A stretch of 42,443 bases of DNA from Lachnospiraceae bacterium NC2008 (GTDB lineage: Bacteria; Bacillota; Clostridia; Lachnospirales; Lachnospiraceae): the NCBI GenBank assembly GCA_000687675.1, contig JHWS01000015.1, positions 1 through 42,443 of the forward strand, given 5' to 3'. Positions 35,215 to 42,443 of the stretch are shown here, one piece after another (position 1 is the stretch's first letter; the number at the start of each line of letters is the position of its first letter). The notes beneath the pieces are model-generated. The model searched no databases and was not told the DNA's origin. It worked only from the letters and a program-made list of their open reading frames with translations. The position numbers and the translations under genes are program-made.

Positions 35215-37077
35215 ATGAAGAATAGAATCGTGGCAGCAGTGCTTATAGCAACACTTGCATTATCAAGCTGTGGTAAAAAGGCTAATAATGATGGAGCGGT
35301 AAATGCCCCTTCAGCTACAGAGGATAGTCAGGTAACATCACCTGGAGACACCCAGATAGATGTTAGTTACATCTATGAAGCATACGCTGGTATGACTCCA
35401 GAAGAGATAGTAGACCAGTTAACTTTAGAGCAAAAAGCATATCAGATGGTTATGCCGGCTATATATAATACTAATACTGATGAGATGAATGTCTGTGACT
35501 TTGGTGCCATCCTTTCAAAGAGCCAGCCACTTACTTATGACAAATGGCAGGAAACAGTTGATGATTTCCAAATGTCAGCTATATCTTCACCTTCTGGAAT
35601 ACCATTTATATACGGACAGGATGATGTTCACGGTGTGAACTACTGCTCAGGAGCAGTTATATTCCCACAAAATATTGGTATGGGTGCTACAAATGATCCA
35701 GAGCTTATGTATCAGGTAGGACTTGCTACTGCAGATGAAGCTCTTCTTTGTCATATGATATGGAACTATGCCCCATGCCTTGCCCAGTCTGTAGATCCAA
35801 GATGGGGAAGAACTTATGAATCATATGGATCAGACCTTGATATTATCACTGATCTTGGAACTAGTTATACTAAGGGATTAATTGATGGTGGAGTTATTGC
35901 CTGTGCTAAACACTACTTTGCTGATGGTAATGTACTTTATGGAACAGGAGAAGAATCTGGCGGAACAGCAAGACTTATAGACAGAGGAGATGCCATACTT
36001 TCTGATAAAGAGATAGAAGAACTTCTTGAGGTATATCAGGCTGAAATTGATGCAGGCGTACAGACTATTATGATAAGCCACTCTGCTCTTAATGGACTTA
36101 AGATGCATGAGAATGAAGAATATATTATGAAGCTTAAGGATGAGATGGGATTTGAAGGTTTTATAGCAAGTGACTGGGAATCAATTCAGTTTACTTCTGG
36201 TGAGTCTTATGAAGACCAGGTTGTTACTGCTATTAATAGTGGTATCGATATGCTTATGGAAGTTAACTACTATGATGAGGCTGCTCAGATTATTGTAGAG
36301 GCAGTAGAAGACGGTAGAATCACAGAGGAAAGAGTTGACGACGCAGTAAGAAGGATTATTAAGGTAAAACAGGACGCAGGTGTAATCGAGGATCCTTTCT
36401 TTGCGAATGTTAAAACTAAGCAGTCTGCTACAGGAAGCGATGAATATAGAGAACTTGCTGAAAAGGCAGTAGAAGAAAGCTTGGTTCTTATAAAGAATGA
36501 CAATGATGTTTTACCAATAGCTTCTGGTAAGAAGATATATATTATGGGACCGGCAGCAGACAATGCAGCAGTTCAGTGCGGCGGCTGGACACTTGACTGG
36601 CAGGGACCTAATACAGATAATGTTCCAGGTGCAACTTCTATTAAAGAAGGATTTGAAGAAGTTTGCGCCGACCAGGGAATCGAAATTGTATCTGATATGG
36701 CAGATGCAGATGAAATTATTCTGGTCGTAGGTGAAGAAACATATGCAGAGTGGGAAGGTGATACTGAAGATTTACAGCTTTGTGGAAGTCTTGGACTTGA
36801 AGGAAACAGTGATGCTATTAAGAAGGCTAAAGAATCAGGAAAGCCTGTAGTAGCTCTTATAGTGGCAGGAAGAAATGTTATTATTAGCGATTATGCCAAT
36901 GACTGGGACGGTATCGTTATGTGCTATCTTCCAGGCTCTGAAGGTCAGGGGGTTGCTAATGTAGTTTGTGGTAAGGTGGATTTTAAGGGAAGCCTTCCAA
37001 GCCCATGGTATAGCAGTGTAGAACAGATTGGAACAGAGGACTGCTGGCTTAGACAGGGATATAGCTACGAAAATTAA
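35215..37077 (+). CDS. Glycoside hydrolase family 3 lipoprotein
   Basis: A 620-residue secreted beta-glycosidase, lipid-anchored: signal MKNRIVAAVLIATLALSSCGK with lipobox LSSC and Cys19. GH3 landmarks are present: YGQDDVHGVNYCSG, NYAPCLAQSVDPRWGRTYESYG, CAKHYFADGN, and the catalytic nucleophile in GFIASDWES (D320). The second half has the GH3 C-terminal domain (SLVLIKNDNDVLPI, VVALIVAGRNVII), ending in a sandwich-like LPSPWYSSVEQIG. This fits beta-glucosidase or glucan exohydrolase activity on plant or microbial glucan at the cell surface; substrate preference cannot be set. CGGAGG lies 8 bases before ATG. A membrane acyltransferase follows. Confidence 0.93.
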   Translation: MKNRIVAAVLIATLALSSCGKKANNDGAVNAPSATEDSQVTSPGDTQIDVSYIYEAYAGMTPEEIVDQLTLEQKAYQMVMPAIYNTNTDEMNVCDFGAILSKSQPLTYDKWQETVDDFQMSAISSPSGIPFIYGQDDVHGVNYCSGAVIFPQNIGMGATNDPELMYQVGLATADEALLCHMIWNYAPCLAQSVDPRWGRTYESYGSDLDIITDLGTSYTKGLIDGGVIACAKHYFADGNVLYGTGEESGGTARLIDRGDAILSDKEIEELLEVYQAEIDAGVQTIMISHSALNGLKMHENEEYIMKLKDEMGFEGFIASDWESIQFTSGESYEDQVVTAINSGIDMLMEVNYYDEAAQIIVEAVEDGRITEERVDDAVRRIIKVKQDAGVIEDPFFANVKTKQSATGSDEYRELAEKAVEESLVLIKNDNDVLPIASGKKIYIMGPAADNAAVQCGGWTLDWQGPNTDNVPGATSIKEGFEEVCADQGIEIVSDMADADEIILVVGEETYAEWEGDTEDLQLCGSLGLEGNSDAIKKAKESGKPVVALIVAGRNVIISDYANDWDGIVMCYLPGSEGQGVANVVCGKVDFKGSLPSPWYSSVEQIGTEDCWLRQGYSYEN

Positions 37078-37097
37078 TTACAAGGAATAATTAGGAA

Positions 37098-38177
37098 ATG
37101 AACCAGAATAACAAAGTTCAAAGAGTGAACTATCTTGATGAGGCAAAAGCCATAGGCATAATCTTTGTTGTGGTATTTCACGTTCTTGGAACACTTATTA
37201 ATACAGATAAGAAGGCATTTATGCCTTATGTAATAAGATATATTGTAACAATAGCACTGCCTATTTTCTTTATTGTTTCTGGTATGCTTTTCTACTTTAA
37301 GAAACCAGACAATAAAGGGGTAAAAGAGGTGGCTAAAAGAAAGGCTAAAGGACTATTAACGCCTTATGTCTGCTTTAGTATTATCCTTATTGTTTCTTAT
37401 ATAGTTAGATGCATAGCTGGAGATAAGGCTATGAGCAAGGGGACAGTTGTTAAAGCCTGTATTTCCTTTGTTACACTTAGAGGCTTTTCTGTATTCTGGT
37501 TTCTACCTGTGCTATTTTTAGCGGAGCTTGCATTTACATTCTTATATAAAAAGACAAATGGACTTGTAAGAAGTATTGTGATAGCAGGACTTACTCTGGC
37601 ACTATTAGTTATCTGTCCTATGTACTCTAAACCAGTGTGGGAAAGCTCATACCTATATTTTACTTTGGGCTCATTGTTACTAGTTGTAGGAAGAACCTGT
37701 TTGGCACTTGGTTTCCTGCTTATGGGATATATGCTTATGCATATTATGACTAAGTATAATCCATCGAAGATAATAACTTTAGTAGAAGGATTAGTACTTC
37801 TTGTAGGACAGTACTTTGTGTCATATATGGTTGGTGGAACAAATATTAATGTATTATCTTTTGGTAATTCATATTTCTTTTTCTTATCTGCTATAGTAGG
37901 AAGCTATGGTGTAATACTTACACTTAGGTCTCTTCCAGATATGAAACTTCTTAAATTTATAGGAAGTCATTCTCTTACTATAATGGTTACTCATATGGAT
38001 TTTGGAGTACTTGCTCTTTCTATGAGTATTGCCTATAGATGTATAGCATATATACCAAAGGCAAAGGTACTTTGTTTGTATGGCATGATATTTGGAATCA
38101 TAGCTTTGATGGAGTTGGTTCTTATATTTCTCTTTGACAGGTATCTTTATAAGTTACTTGGTCAGAATAAGAAATAG
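37098..38177 (+). CDS. Acyltransferase family 3 membrane protein
   Basis: A 359-residue integral membrane protein with about ten hydrophobic segments. It starts with the family 3 signature RVNYLDEAKAIGIIFVVVFHVLG (histidine in the first helix) and has FFIVSGMLFYFKKP and GFSVFWFLPVLFLAEL. Such enzymes (OatA, WecH type) transfer acyl groups to cell-wall or surface sugars; none of the soluble SGNH domains is fused here. The 20-base gap to the GH3 gene suggests one transcript, and it may decorate a surface glycan, but the acceptor is unknown. Confidence 0.9.
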   Translation: MNQNNKVQRVNYLDEAKAIGIIFVVVFHVLGTLINTDKKAFMPYVIRYIVTIALPIFFIVSGMLFYFKKPDNKGVKEVAKRKAKGLLTPYVCFSIILIVSYIVRCIAGDKAMSKGTVVKACISFVTLRGFSVFWFLPVLFLAELAFTFLYKKTNGLVRSIVIAGLTLALLVICPMYSKPVWESSYLYFTLGSLLLVVGRTCLALGFLLMGYMLMHIMTKYNPSKIITLVEGLVLLVGQYFVSYMVGGTNINVLSFGNSYFFFLSAIVGSYGVILTLRSLPDMKLLKFIGSHSLTIMVTHMDFGVLALSMSIAYRCIAYIPKAKVLCLYGMIFGIIALMELVLIFLFDRYLYKLLGQNKK

Positions 38178-38191
38178 CCAAAGTAGCATAC

Positions 38192-38220
38192 TTGCTAAGA
38201 ATATATAAAATATGTAAAAT
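38192..38220 (+). promoter_or_regulatory. Possible hisS promoter
   Basis: TTGCTA (38192-38197) and TAAAAT (38215-38220) are 17 bases apart. The 90-base gap before hisS is too short for a T-box and shows none of its motifs. Confidence 0.45.
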
Positions 38221-38267
38221 GTTAGAGGATTTTTGAGAATATATTAAATTTGATTGGAGATATAGAA

Positions 38268-39518
38268 ATGGCACTTTCAAAGAAACCTGTAAAAGGCATG
38301 AAGGACGTTATGCCTGATGAAATGAGAATTCGTAACTATGTTATGAATCTTATTAAGGAAACATATGGAGCATATGGTTTTACTCAGATTGAAACACCAT
38401 GTGTTGAGAATATTGAGAACCTTACTAATAAGCAGGGCGGCGAGAACGAAAAGCTTATTTTTAAGATTCTTAAAAGAGGAGATAAGCTTAAACTTGCGCA
38501 GGCGAAAGAAGAAGCTGATCTTGTAGATTCAGGACTTAGATATGACCTTACTGTACCTCTTTCTAGATATTACAGTAATCACTCAAGTGAACTTCAGAGT
38601 CCATTCAAGGCTCTTCAGATGGGCAATGTATGGCGTGCTGATCAGCCACAGCGTGGACGTTTCAGACAGTTTATGCAGTGTGATATAGACATTCTTGGTG
38701 AAGCATCTAACCTTGCAGAGATAGAGCTTATCCTTGCAACAAGTCAGGTTCTTGGAAAACTTAACTTTAAGAATTTTAATATCAGAATCAATGACAGACG
38801 TATGCTTAAGGCTATGGCTGCATATGCTGGATTTGAAGAGAAGGATTATGACAGTATCTTTATTCTTCTTGATAAGATGGACAAGATTGGTATCGATGGT
38901 GTAAAAGAGTGCCTTATTAATGATGGATATGACAAGGCAGGTAGTGAGAAGTATCTTGATTTATTTGCTAAGCTTGAAGGTAATGATAATCCAATCGGTT
39001 TCCTTGCAGATACACTTGGAGATTTCCTTCCAGCAGAATGTAAGACTAACCTTGAGGAGATAACATTTGCTGTTAACTCTGCTAAGGCAGCTGACTTTAA
39101 CCTTGTATTTGATCCTACACTTGTACGTGGTATGAGCTACTATACAGGTACTATATTTGAAGTAGAACTTAAGGAATTCAACTCATCATGCGGCGGCGGC
39201 GGAAGATACGACAAGATGATTGGTAAGTTCACAGGCCAGGATACACCTGCATGTGGATTCTCAATTGGTTTTGAACGTATCATCACTATCTTACTTGAAA
39301 ACAACTTCAAGATTCCAGAAACAGGGAGCCACATCGCTTACTTAATAGAGAAGGGTGTTCCTACTGATAAACTTGCTGAAATATTAAATGAAGCAAAGAA
39401 ACTCAGAGAAGAAGGAAATACAGTTCTTGTTGTTCGTATGAACAAGAATAAGAAGTTCCAGAAGGAACAGCTTTCACAGGCTGGATACCAAGAGTTTAAA
39501 GAAGTATTTAAGAATTAA
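38268..39518 (+). CDS. hisS: Histidine-tRNA ligase
   Basis: A 416-residue class II aminoacyl-tRNA synthetase that charges tRNA-His. Seen: motif 1 region GMKDVMPDE, motif 2 QMGNVWRADQPQRGRFRQFMQCDIDILGE, the HisRS-specific LVRGMSYYTGTIFEVE, and GGGGRYDKMIGKFTG, then GFSIGFERI (motif 3) and a C-terminal anticodon-binding domain. The more common LVRGLDYY reads RGMSYY here, a natural variant of the histidine-A loop. The frame opens at TTG 38250; ATG 38268 with GGAGA at 38256 is chosen. The stop overlaps the next start by one base. Confidence 0.95.
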   Translation: MALSKKPVKGMKDVMPDEMRIRNYVMNLIKETYGAYGFTQIETPCVENIENLTNKQGGENEKLIFKILKRGDKLKLAQAKEEADLVDSGLRYDLTVPLSRYYSNHSSELQSPFKALQMGNVWRADQPQRGRFRQFMQCDIDILGEASNLAEIELILATSQVLGKLNFKNFNIRINDRRMLKAMAAYAGFEEKDYDSIFILLDKMDKIGIDGVKECLINDGYDKAGSEKYLDLFAKLEGNDNPIGFLADTLGDFLPAECKTNLEEITFAVNSAKAADFNLVFDPTLVRGMSYYTGTIFEVELKEFNSSCGGGGRYDKMIGKFTGQDTPACGFSIGFERIITILLENNFKIPETGSHIAYLIEKGVPTDKLAEILNEAKKLREEGNTVLVVRMNKNKKFQKEQLSQAGYQEFKEVFKN

Positions 39519-40198
39519 TGATCAAGGATTTTATTCCAAAACATATATCTGATTATAAGCTGATTAAGATGCTGGATAAGATGGCAAGGCGTGGACTTTC
39601 AAAAAGTCTTGTGGCCCTCCATCTTAGCCATAACAGGTCTCTTACCCTTGAAAGGGATAAGGATGGGTATATCTGCAGACAGAGTAGTCTTGCAGAGTAC
39701 TGGTATGGTAAGAAGAAGGCATTTTATCAGCTATTTTCATTTTTAAGGGCAACATGCTTTGGGAAAGCTATTACAGCAGATTACAATTCCTGCGAAGTAA
39801 TTGCCCTATATAACACTATGGTAAATCTTGGAAAAAACATAGGGTTTGCGGAATTATTAGCAGAATTTGAACATAAAGGAATTGTAAAAAAAGGTTACTT
39901 TGGAACTTCTATATGGGCTCTTAAAAGATATCTGGATAATGCGGGAATAGATAACCATATATTCTACGGTGACGTATCTGCTTCAGAGAATTACGATTCT
40001 TATATAGTTACTTTATACAATGACAAAGACGATATTAGCCAGATGATTCACACTATGGCAATTCTAAAGAAGGAAGAATCTTATCATATGTACAATGCCC
40101 ATAGTGGCAAGATATCTGGAAATAGTATAAATGACTGCATAGAAAAATATGGTGAAGGTAAGTCTAAAGTTATATCCACCATATGCATAAGCAAATAA
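39518..40198 (+). CDS. Unrecognised protein with a possible papain-like cysteine peptidase layout
   Basis: A 226-residue protein without signal peptide or TM. No family is recognised with certainty. The order C92 (ITADYNSCEVIALYNTM), H178 (ISQMIHTMAILKKEES) and N193 (YHMYNAHSG) follows the Cys-His-Asn order and spacing style of C39-like and other papain-fold peptidases, in which the Cys heads a long helix. The glutamine normally before the Cys is not obvious, so activity is uncertain. Its ATG overlaps the hisS stop (TAATG), so it is translated together with HisRS. Export or toxin-maturation genes are not near. I treat the peptidase idea as inference. Confidence 0.7.
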   Translation: MIKDFIPKHISDYKLIKMLDKMARRGLSKSLVALHLSHNRSLTLERDKDGYICRQSSLAEYWYGKKKAFYQLFSFLRATCFGKAITADYNSCEVIALYNTMVNLGKNIGFAELLAEFEHKGIVKKGYFGTSIWALKRYLDNAGIDNHIFYGDVSASENYDSYIVTLYNDKDDISQMIHTMAILKKEESYHMYNAHSGKISGNSINDCIEKYGEGKSKVISTICISK

Positions 40199-40208
40199 AA
40201 TAATAGCA

Positions 40209-40259
40209 CGAATCAGGCAGCGTCACTGAACGTTGTGGCAATTCAAGTATTTTTTTTAC
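40209..40259 (+). terminator. Possible terminator of the hisS transcript
   Basis: GAAT / ATTC and GCAGCG / CGTTGT (with two G-U pairs) could form a stem, followed by AAGTA and eight T. The hairpin is weak but the T-run is good. Confidence 0.5.
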
Positions 40260-40288
40260 AATATAAGTATTATACCTTTTATATATAA

Positions 40289-40394
40289 GGGGTTTACCTT
40301 ATAATTAGCATTAAGAAATATATCATTTATAATTCGTAAGAATATCAACCCCCAAGAAGGAGGAAGGGCTTACAAAAAGCCTACGTCTGGAAAA
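40289..40394 (+). promoter_or_regulatory. Structured leader before the FecR-domain gene
   Basis: GGGGTT (40289) can pair with AACCCC (40347), then comes a strong ribosome site AAGGAGG (40357-40363), then a hairpin GGGCTT / AAGCCT (40366-40382) and finally the GTG start at 40395. The ribosome site is 31 bases from the start, too far, unless the 17-base hairpin is folded out, leaving about 14 bases. No known riboswitch fits. Confidence 0.5.
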
Positions 40395-41327
40395 GTGAAA
40401 AAACTATCTAAAAAACAGTTAATCATCATGATTTCTGCTCTTGCAGTAGTGATAATCGCTGCTGTGATTCTCATCTTATTACTCAAAGGTCCAAAGAAAG
40501 ATGAATATCGTATCATCAAAGTTTACGAAGTTGAAGGTGATACAGTTGTTTCAAGAGAAACAATAGGTGATATCAATGCCTATGGAAATATGGTTCTTGA
40601 ATCTGGTGACCTTATAAAAGTTAATAGTGGAAAACTTACACTTAAACTTGATGATGATAAGTATGTATATGCAACAGAAAATACAGAATTCGAACTTGTA
40701 GCTTCTGGTACAAAGAAAGATAGTAAGACAACAATCAATCTTCATGAAGGCGAGATAGCTAATGATATTCAAAACAAGCTTAGCGATGAATCTTACTACG
40801 AAATCAACACACCAAACTCTACTATGTCAGTTAGAGGTACAGTATATTATGTAAGTACTTATATAGGTGCTGATGGTAAGAGATATACAAAGGTATCAGT
40901 ATTCGATGGTACGGTTGAAACTGATCTGGTAACCGGAAATGGAATTAAGGCAGGTGGTAATCGTATGGTTTCTAAAGGTAATGAGGTTATTATCTTTGCT
41001 GATGACGATGATACAGATTATTATGCCGACCTTAGAGAAATCAAGTACGAAGATATTCCGGCAGATGTTCTGGATATTTTACAGGAAATCAATGAATCTA
41101 AATATAGATTTGATATACCGGAAAATATAACCAATGATAAAGATGAAGGTGAAGAGAAGGGACCGTTTACGGTAACCTTCAAGTATGATGGCAAAGTATT
41201 TGGTACTCAGGAAGTTGAATGGGGACACAAAGCAACAGAACCATCACTTAAGCCAGCTGAAACCGGTAGTTGGAATTTTGATTTTAATTCTTTGATTAAA
41301 GATGATACCGAGATAATTTGGGAATAA
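40395..41327 (+). CDS. FecR-domain membrane protein
   Basis: A 310-residue protein with a short cytosolic N-terminus, one TM (about 9-30, LIIMISALAVVIIAAVILILLL) and an outer part. Residues about 60-190 match a FecR domain: NMVLESGDLIKVNSGKLTLKLDDDKYVYATENTEFEL, INLHEGEIANDI, and YEINTPNSTMSVRGTVYYVS. The last 60 residues (FTVTFKYDGKVFGTQEVEWG) resemble an InlB-type B-repeat. No sigma factor or TonB receptor is near, so classical Fec signalling is not suggested; in Gram-positives such proteins are of unknown role at the surface. GTG start, chosen as the only start near. A large secreted protein follows after 19 bases. Confidence 0.85.
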   Translation: MKKLSKKQLIIMISALAVVIIAAVILILLLKGPKKDEYRIIKVYEVEGDTVVSRETIGDINAYGNMVLESGDLIKVNSGKLTLKLDDDKYVYATENTEFELVASGTKKDSKTTINLHEGEIANDIQNKLSDESYYEINTPNSTMSVRGTVYYVSTYIGADGKRYTKVSVFDGTVETDLVTGNGIKAGGNRMVSKGNEVIIFADDDDTDYYADLREIKYEDIPADVLDILQEINESKYRFDIPENITNDKDEGEEKGPFTVTFKYDGKVFGTQEVEWGHKATEPSLKPAETGSWNFDFNSLIKDDTEIIWE

Positions 41328-41346
41328 ATGCAAGGGAGGAACTGTA

Positions 41347-42443
41347 ATGAAGATGTTTAACTTGAATAGAAAATCAAATATCGTTGGCAGACTCATAGCA
41401 GGTCTTCTTATATGTGTAACGATTGTGCTTGCAATGCCGCAGATTAATGCTATGGCAGGGGAAGATGATTACGGGGATAGCAATGCTGAAGTAAACATTA
41501 TTTGGTATCAAACTGTATCAGCAGAAGTAACAGCAGATGAAAATGGTAAAGTGATAATACAAATAAACGTACCTAATCCTGAAGAAGGAAGAAGTAGCGA
41601 TTATGGGCAGGAAGGGTTAGGAAGTGCTAGTATCAGTAGAAATTTTGATTATAGTGCTAGAAATTGGACTGTTGTTATTGAAAATATAAAACCAGGAACT
41701 GACGGATACTATTATTGGACGGATAAATACGGGGAAGCCATGGCGGGAACAGCTGAAATACACGTGCTTGGAAGAAGAAAGGAAAATAATATATCAATCA
41801 ATGCCCAAAATTTCACATATGGTCCGAGTACAGTAACAAAGACAGTTGAATCAATGATTACAATGGATAATAGTGCTGGCGCTGTTGTTACATGTACAAA
41901 AACAGGTAGTATTTGGGATGGGGCTGGTTACACAATACAGCCAACGGAGACACCTATAGTTCCAGGTTCATATTCTATTTCAGTAACAGTTCCGTACAAT
42001 GCAACGTATAAATCAGCTAGTGCTTCTGCTACATTTACAGTAGATAAATATACTCCATCCTTATCTGTCCCAGATATAACAAATGGAGGTGAAATTCATC
42101 CGACATATTCTATTATGGATGGTGAAGGACACTTATTATCAAGAGATGATAATGATTATTATGGTTTAGCTGATATACAGGATGTTTATATTCAGTACAA
42201 GGGTGAAAATGAAGATGAATGGTCAATGGAAAGACCTACCGAAGCAGGGACATACACTGCAAGGTTATTTTATGGCAATGACTTAGGCTATAACCTTTTT
42301 AACAAGGATGTTTCAACAACCTTCAAGATTTCCCTTAAAGAAGGCAAAGGTACCGTTACAGTTAAAGATACAGTATACGGAGAATCTTCTGTTAAGCCTG
42401 AGGCTAAGTCAGATACAAACGACGCGGACAAAGCTGAGTTCTT
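41347..42443 (+). CDS. Large secreted protein with Ig-like/MBG-type repeats (5' part)
   Basis: The frame is open from ATG 41347 to the window edge (365 codons), with GGGAGGA 6 bases before the start. The N-terminus MKMFNLNRKSNIVGRLIAGLLICVTIVLAMPQINAMAG is a signal peptide with a likely cut after INA or AMA. The mature part is beta-rich and Thr/Ser/Asn-rich, with YTFGPSTVTK-like segments: 'FTYGPSTVTKTVES' near 155, then 'TPIVPGSYSISVTVPYNATYKSASASA', a pattern seen in MBG and Ig-like repeats of surface proteins. No catalytic motif is visible so far. It shares an operon with the FecR-domain gene. The missing end may contain an anchor or repeats. Confidence 0.88.
   Translation, partial: MKMFNLNRKSNIVGRLIAGLLICVTIVLAMPQINAMAGEDDYGDSNAEVNIIWYQTVSAEVTADENGKVIIQINVPNPEEGRSSDYGQEGLGSASISRNFDYSARNWTVVIENIKPGTDGYYYWTDKYGEAMAGTAEIHVLGRRKENNISINAQNFTYGPSTVTKTVESMITMDNSAGAVVTCTKTGSIWDGAGYTIQPTETPIVPGSYSISVTVPYNATYKSASASATFTVDKYTPSLSVPDITNGGEIHPTYSIMDGEGHLLSRDDNDYYGLADIQDVYIQYKGENEDEWSMERPTEAGTYTARLFYGNDLGYNLFNKDVSTTFKISLKEGKGTVTVKDTVYGESSVKPEAKSDTNDADKAEF

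Noticed and set aside
38178-38267. T-box leader before hisS
   Set aside because: The gap is only 90 bases and has no specifier stem, T-box sequence or terminator.

Overview
The window looks like chromosomal DNA of a low-GC anaerobic Firmicute, most likely a Lachnospiraceae member of the Butyrivibrio / Pseudobutyrivibrio / Lachnospira kind. The basis is the AT-rich, AGA/CTT-rich codon use, the HrcA-type CIRCE element before groESL, the bacillary-type ClpC and HemZ, SEC-C and DUF815 proteins of clostridial type, strong GGAGG ribosome sites and extended -10 (TGN-TATAAT) promoters. I see no phage, IS element, CRISPR array, tRNA or rRNA. The genus is an inference; no marker gene here settles it.

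Layout. 1-129 is the repetitive tail of an unknown gene. 245-5341 carries clpC, a small conserved protein, radA and a SEC-C protein. 5420-6948 is the most unusual stretch: a lone type IV prepilin on the minus strand behind a c-di-GMP-I (GEMM) riboswitch and terminator, and behind that a giant imperfect inverted repeat (about 6305-6760) that would fold into a rod-like hairpin of some 136 hand-counted Watson-Crick pairs, followed by three short iteron-like repeats. 6948-11107 has a DUF308-like membrane protein, a histidine-rich COG0523 (CobW) metallochaperone, a second CobW-like protein with an apparent YcgQ/DUF1980-like C-terminus, and a CbxX-type AAA+ protein. 11203-13186 is a nitroreductase and pyrBI. 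13212-16495 is a transmembrane diguanylate cyclase translationally coupled to a membrane-anchored sugar-binding-type protein. 16566-21663 holds a DUF815 ATPase, ppx and ppk. 21789-27579 is a minus-strand run: a second diguanylate cyclase, an ABC-F protein with altered ATPase motifs, a PHP-HAD fusion and a zinc-ribbon membrane protein. 27810-29844 is CIRCE-groES-groEL. 29941-38177 has relA/spoT, an MBL-fold hydrolase, hemZ, an LUD protein, a GH3 lipoprotein and an acyltransferase. 38268-40198 is hisS coupled to a candidate papain-like cysteine peptidase. 40395-42443 is a FecR-domain protein and the start of a large secreted protein cut by the window end.

Themes. Cyclic-di-GMP runs through the window: two membrane diguanylate cyclases with different inhibitory sites (one lacks the RxxD I-site, one has it), a possible extracellular ligand receptor for the first, and a c-di-GMP riboswitch on a pilin gene. 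Stress and proteostasis form a second theme (ClpC, RadA, GroESL, (p)ppGpp synthetase, polyphosphate metabolism). The element I would most like tested is the giant hairpin at 6305-6760. It matches no structured RNA or mobile element that I can recognise, it is built of perfect helices separated by internal loops and bulges, and its wobble pattern slightly favours transcription toward the riboswitch and pilin. Whether it is transcribed cannot be told from the sequence.
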